Source: Paenalcaligenes sp052103955
Lineage (GTDB): Bacteria; Pseudomonadota; Gammaproteobacteria; Burkholderiales; Burkholderiaceae_B
Direction: 5' to 3'
Assembly (NCBI GenBank): GCA_052103955.1
Contig: JBQELO010000005.1
Coordinates: 62,001-126,000, forward strand
Length of the DNA: 64,000 bases
The notes under the pieces are model-generated. The model was not told where the DNA came from. It was given only the letters and a program-made list of their open reading frames with translations, and ran no database searches. The translations under genes were made by a program, and so were the position numbers. Position 1 is the first letter of the stretch. Each line of letters opens with the position of its first letter. Positions 60,758-64,000 of this stretch are shown piece by piece.

Positions 60758-61723
60758 CTAAGCGGATGCAGCGAGGTCCTGAACATTCTTTGCATTTAAT
60801 GCTCCACCGCACTCCCCTAACAAACGCCGCAACCAGCGATGGCTGGGTGAGTGTTGATGACGCTCATGCCATAGCTGGTAAAAACGCATGGGAGGGAACT
60901 CGATGGGTGCTTCTAAAATGGTTAACGGCAGTAAACGTGCATAATACTCCGCAAAGTGGCGCGAGGTGGTGAAAACCAGATCAGTATTCTGTAACAAATA
61001 GGGAGCAACTGAAAAAGATTGCACCATCACGCTTTCCTCTCGGCGCACACGCAAGGTGGCCAAGGTCGCATCAATCACGCCGCGTTGATTAATGGCGTAC
61101 GGTAACGGCACAACGTGTCTGGCCTTCACGTAGTCATCTAAGCTTAACCCCGCCTTTCTACGCGCTAACGGATGGCTATTTGCCATCAAGCACACAATCT
61201 CGTCTTCCAACAGCATAGACAAATGCATACGATCGGGCGGCTCAGGCCAGTTACCGATCACGATATCCAACTCGCCCTCCGCCAACGCACGTTCAAAATC
61301 AGACTGCGCATCCAAGGTATGCAGATTCAATCTCGCTTCGGGGGCTTCACGACGCAAACTTTCTACCACTCGGCTCACAAATACGGGGGCCAAATAGTCA
61401 GGAGAGCCTATATGAAATTCGTTACGGCTGGTCTTAGGGTCAAAGCTTTCCGACACATTCACCATGCATTCGATTTCAGCCAAGGCCCCTTTAGCATGCG
61501 CGAGCAACGACAACGCACGCTCGGTGGGCACCATCCCACCCTTTTCCCGCACCAACAGCGGGTCACCAATGATGTCTCTCAGTCGTTTCAACGCGGCGCT
61601 CACTGCGGGTTGTGACTGATTCAATTTAAATGCTGTACGCGATACGCTACGTTCAGAAATCAACAAACAGAACACGCGTAACAAATAGGTATCCAGCGGA
61701 TTATCATCTCGCTTGGTTGCCAT
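60758..61723 (-). CDS. LysR regulator, probably of uraD-allA
   Basis: 321 residues from ATG 61723, preceded by a strong GGAGG; 18 further codons are open upstream but unlikely. DNA-binding part LLRVFCLLISERSVSRTAFKLNQSQPAVSAALKRLRDIIGDPLLVREKGGMVPT, then the effector domain (IGSPDYLAPVFVSRVVE). It is divergent from uraD (165 bases between starts), so it likely responds to a purine-degradation intermediate. That role is inferred only from position. Confidence 0.88.
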   Translation of the reverse strand: MATKRDDNPLDTYLLRVFCLLISERSVSRTAFKLNQSQPAVSAALKRLRDIIGDPLLVREKGGMVPTERALSLLAHAKGALAEIECMVNVSESFDPKTSRNEFHIGSPDYLAPVFVSRVVESLRREAPEARLNLHTLDAQSDFERALAEGELDIVIGNWPEPPDRMHLSMLLEDEIVCLMANSHPLARRKAGLSLDDYVKARHVVPLPYAINQRGVIDATLATLRVRREESVMVQSFSVAPYLLQNTDLVFTTSRHFAEYYARLLPLTILEAPIEFPPMRFYQLWHERHQHSPSHRWLRRLLGECGGALNAKNVQDLAASA

Positions 61724-61788
61724 TACTGCCTCCTCCACATATATGACTATCAGCCAGATCACACCCTGATCCGTCAAGATAATCGGTG

Positions 61789-61807
61789 ACGTATATATGT
61801 TATACGT
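61789..61807. promoter_or_regulatory. Inverted repeat upstream of uraD
   Basis: ACGTATA (61789-61795) and TATACGT (61801-61807) around TATGT. It is 81 bases upstream of the uraD start and 65 bases upstream of the LysR start. Candidate operator for the divergent pair. Confidence 0.5.
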
Positions 61808-61888
61808 TTTATTCTATTTCAAACGAAAGCAAAATACTTAAACTGTTATGACGCTATACAATAAAGTCTTATACAGGGATTTACCGCC

Positions 61889-62416
61889 ATGACTGCATAC
61901 GCCCACCCTGAGCATGCTATCACTCAGTTATCGCACCAATCTCAGGCTGAATTCATCGCTAGCCTAGATGGTATTTTCGAGCACTCTCCATGGGTGGCTG
62001 AACGCACTTGGGAAAAACGTCCCTTCGCCGATGTGGATGCATTGCATCACGCCATGTGCGAAGTCATGTTAAACGCCCCCAAATCGGAACAACTGGCTCT
62101 GATTCTGGCTCACCCAGAGCTAGCAGGCAAAGAGGCCGAAGCAGGCACCTTAACCAAAGAATCCACTGGCGAACAACGCGGTGCTGGCCTAGACCAATGC
62201 ACACACGAAGAATTCGTGCGCCTGCGCAGTCTGAATGCCCGTTATCACGAGAAATTCACGTTCCCTTTCATCGTTGCAGTGAAAGGCATGACGCGCCACC
62301 AAATCATGGATTCGATTGAAGAGCGCCTAAACAATAGCCAAGAACAAGAGTTTCTGCGCTGCTTAACCGAAATAGGCAAAATTGCAGGTTTCAGACTACA
62401 CGCCCGTTTCGCTTAA
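61889..62416 (+). CDS. uraD: OHCU decarboxylase UraD
   Basis: 2-oxo-4-hydroxy-4-carboxy-5-ureidoimidazoline decarboxylase, the last step of urate breakdown to S-allantoin. 175 residues. The catalytic H75 in LAHPELAGK and the downstream E/Q..AGLDQC block are in place, with FPFIVAVKGM near the C-terminus. Followed after 26 bases by allA. Uricase, HIU hydrolase and allantoinase are not in the window. Confidence 0.95.
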   Translation: MTAYAHPEHAITQLSHQSQAEFIASLDGIFEHSPWVAERTWEKRPFADVDALHHAMCEVMLNAPKSEQLALILAHPELAGKEAEAGTLTKESTGEQRGAGLDQCTHEEFVRLRSLNARYHEKFTFPFIVAVKGMTRHQIMDSIEERLNNSQEQEFLRCLTEIGKIAGFRLHARFA

Positions 62417-62442
62417 GAGCAGCTTCACTCTAGGATTACCTC

Positions 62443-62940
62443 ATGACCCTTACTTTACGCTTAGAAAAACTGGATCGTGACACCTTTGCGCCCTTTGGCG
62501 ACGTGATTGAAGTGTCTGACAAAGCCCAACACTTCTCTATTAACGAAGGTAACACCGAGCGCTACCACGACCTTGCCAACATCGAGCCAGGCCCTGATGG
62601 CAAAGTCATCGTATCTATTTTCCGTGGCCAACCTCGCACCTTGCCGTTTACCGTCACCATGATGGAACGCCACCCCAAAGGCAGCCAAGCATTCATCCCA
62701 CTGTCTGGCCTACCTTACTTAGTCGTTGTTGCGGAAGCTGGCCCCACACCAGAAGCCAAAAACCTGCGTCTATTTCTTGCACAAGGTAACCAAGGCGTGA
62801 ACTACGCCACCGGTGTATGGCATCACCCCTTGCTGGGTTTAGATGAAGTTGTAGATTTTCTAGTAATTGACCGTAAAGGCCCCGGTGATAACTGTGATGT
62901 GATCACGCTGGCTGAGCCTGCGCTGATCTCTGCGCCCTAA
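62443..62940 (+). CDS. allA: Ureidoglycolate lyase AllA
   Basis: Splits ureidoglycolate to glyoxylate and urea. 165 residues with DTFAPFGDVIE near the start, SIFRGQPRTLPFTVTMMERHPKGSQAFIPL and GVNYATGVWHHPLLGLDEVVDFLVIDRKGPGDNCD, the cupin-like family blocks. It is transcribed with uraD. Its substrate needs allantoinase and allantoicase, so the missing genes should lie elsewhere. Confidence 0.95.
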   Translation: MTLTLRLEKLDRDTFAPFGDVIEVSDKAQHFSINEGNTERYHDLANIEPGPDGKVIVSIFRGQPRTLPFTVTMMERHPKGSQAFIPLSGLPYLVVVAEAGPTPEAKNLRLFLAQGNQGVNYATGVWHHPLLGLDEVVDFLVIDRKGPGDNCDVITLAEPALISAP

Positions 62941-63034
62941 GGCTACTACTCACTAGATGGCTACCAGACAGAGGCGTGTGCATAGCACACGCTTTTGGTC
63001 GTTTAGAGGCTGCAAATCTGACAGTAACGACTTT

Positions 63035-63110
63035 CTCGGGGAGGCGGAGGAAAACTTTTTTGATTTGGTATCTCAAATCACAAAAAGTTGTTCCGCAGTC
63101 CCCCAGCGAG
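63035..63110. repeat. Long imperfect hairpin between allA and the tautomerase gene
   Basis: The 76-base segment starts CTCGGGGAGGCGG and ends in a near complement (TCCGCAGTCCCCCAGCGAG). The inner arms GATTTG/CAAATC and CTTTTT/AAAAAG pair directly, with a few bulges. There is no ORF in it. It is the main content of the 62941-63190 spacer. It may be a terminator for allA, a small RNA or a palindromic repeat element. Confidence 0.6.
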
Positions 63111-63190
63111 TGCGATGGATACAACCGTCATCTTGAGCCCTCACCCACAACCCGTTATCCTGCATACTCATCACACTGATAGGACTCACC

Positions 63191-63379
63191 ATGCCCGCCA
63201 TAACCATACGCGTGCCCACAGAACTAGCCACTCACACCAAGCGCGAACTGGCTGAAGCGTACACAGCTGCTGCCTGCCGTGTGTTTGAGTGCCCGCCTAA
63301 GGCTGTGTATGTACGCATCGAAGAAGTGGCGCAGCACAACTGGCTACAGCCCACCTCCTCGCCTACACAACCAGATTAA
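63191..63379 (+). CDS. Small 4-oxalocrotonate tautomerase-like protein
   Basis: 62 residues. The Met is followed by Pro, which in this family becomes the catalytic N-terminal Pro1 (PAITIRVPTE). The core HTKRELAEAYTAAACRVFECPPKAVYVRIEEV matches the 4-OT subunit. It would form a hexamer and shift enol/keto forms of a dicarboxylate or similar acid. Substrate unknown. It converges on the partial LysR gene with 5 bases between the stops. Confidence 0.85.
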   Translation: MPAITIRVPTELATHTKRELAEAYTAAACRVFECPPKAVYVRIEEVAQHNWLQPTSSPTQPD

Positions 63380-63384
63380 GCGTA

Positions 63385-64000
63385 TTAGCGCATGGGCGGT
63401 GCTTCGCCTTCCCAATAGCCGGGCTGGTTATACACCACACGCAGATAATCAATAAACGCACGTACTTTAGCGGGCAAGTAACGCTGCTGCTGATACACCG
63501 CCTGAATGTCATAGCTGGGCAATGAAAAGTCATCTAGCACGGTAACCAATTCACCCCGTTTAAGCTCTGCTTGGATTTCCCACGTAGAACGCCAGCCTAT
63601 ACCCCAGCCTTGCTTAACCCAACCGTACAGCAGCTCGCCGTCGTTACAGTCCAAGTCGCCGTCTACACGTACAGCAAAGGGCCTGCCATCACGCATAAAC
63701 GCCCAACCACGCTGCTGCCCACCTTGCAGGTTAAAGGCCAAACAGTTGTGGCGCGCTAGGTCTTCTGGCACACGTGGCACCCCATAACGCTCGAAGTATT
63801 CTGGCGTACCGCACACCACACGACGGTTAGGAAATAAGCGTACCGCCACATAGTTAGGGTCAGTCACCTCACCAATGCGCAAGGCCATGTCATAGCCCTC
63901 TCGCACCAAGTCCACCACGCTATCCGTGAAGTTAAAAGAAAGCTTCAGCTCAGGGTAACGCTTGCGAAAGTTGATGACATGCGGCGCCACATGTTGACGA
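63385..64000 (-). CDS. LysR-family regulator, C-terminal part (cut by window end)
   Basis: At least 205 residues of the substrate-binding domain, open past base 64000. Blocks RKRYPELKLSFNFTDSVVDLVREGYDMALRIGEVTDPNYVAVRL and GWGIGWRSTWEIQ match the CrgA/AaeR-like LysR group. The helix-turn-helix part lies outside. The internal GTG at 63990 is not a start. Nothing in the window tells what it regulates; the neighbouring tautomerase gene converges rather than diverges. Confidence 0.85.
   Translation of the reverse strand, partial: RQHVAPHVINFRKRYPELKLSFNFTDSVVDLVREGYDMALRIGEVTDPNYVAVRLFPNRRVVCGTPEYFERYGVPRVPEDLARHNCLAFNLQGGQQRGWAFMRDGRPFAVRVDGDLDCNDGELLYGWVKQGWGIGWRSTWEIQAELKRGELVTVLDDFSLPSYDIQAVYQQQRYLPAKVRAFIDYLRVVYNQPGYWEGEAPPMR

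Overview
The window reads as chromosome of a betaproteobacterium, most likely family Alcaligenaceae (order Burkholderiales). This rests on protein character and on familiar gene blocks: glyA-nrdR-ribD, tyrS / M23 peptidase / anmK / erpA, argC next to rplM-rpsI, pmbA back to back with yjgA, and the TPR gene-lolB-ispE-tRNA-Gln-prs-rplY-pth block. A genus call (for example Paenalcaligenes or a relative) would be a guess. One scaffold gap of 100 N lies inside tyrS (9960-10059). I see no transposase, integrase, prophage or CRISPR array.

Layout. 1-3.7 kb: the 3' part of a giant repeat adhesin built from 104-residue Ig-like units, closed by a strong terminator. 3.8-20.3 kb: mostly housekeeping genes (an MFS transporter, tRNA-Ser, ribD, nrdR, glyA, a PEBP protein, tyrS, a murein hydrolase, anmK, erpA, argC, rpsI, rplM, an orphan TRAP binding protein, pmbA, yjgA, an esterase). 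20.3-32.6 kb: an iron island. A signalling TonB-dependent siderophore receptor, a YncE-like lipoprotein, a MacA/PvdR-like adaptor, a MacB/PvdT-like ABC exporter and an outer-membrane factor form one tight operon behind a Fur box. A fecI-fecR pair with its own Fur box lies upstream, separated from the receptor by a MocR regulator and a DMT exporter. 32.7-34.4 kb: cynR and cynT without cyanase. 34.4-38.3 kb: an HprSR-like two-component system facing msrPQ, with a perfect palindrome between them. 38.3-39.6 kb: an MFS exporter behind two palindromic operators. 39.6-49.8 kb: ychF, a CPBP protease, pth, rplY, prs, tRNA-Gln, ispE, lolB, a TPR protein, mutM and a D-2-hydroxyacid dehydrogenase. 49.9-60.7 kb: a surface polysaccharide locus (phosphohexomutase, initiating polyprenyl-phosphate transferase, UDP-GlcNAc 6-dehydrogenase, C4-epimerase, flippase and three GT4 genes, one a two-domain fusion). 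60.8-64 kb: LysR, uraD, allA, a small tautomerase and a partial second LysR.

How the genes work together. The most interesting assembly is 20.3-32.6 kb. The gene set resembles pyoverdine uptake and recycling in pseudomonads (FpvA with PvdRT-OpmQ), but no siderophore biosynthesis gene is visible. It may therefore import a foreign ferric siderophore and return the stripped ligand to the medium; this is inference from gene content. The second clear circuit is HprSR/msrPQ, envelope methionine-sulfoxide repair. The third is synthesis of a UDP-GalNAcA-type precursor and export of a short glycan, with no visible Wzy polymerase.

No gene-free stretch exceeds 300 bases apart from the assembly gap region. 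The largest spacers (4917-5167, 10113-10355, 32476-32729, 62941-63190) are described through the sites found in them.
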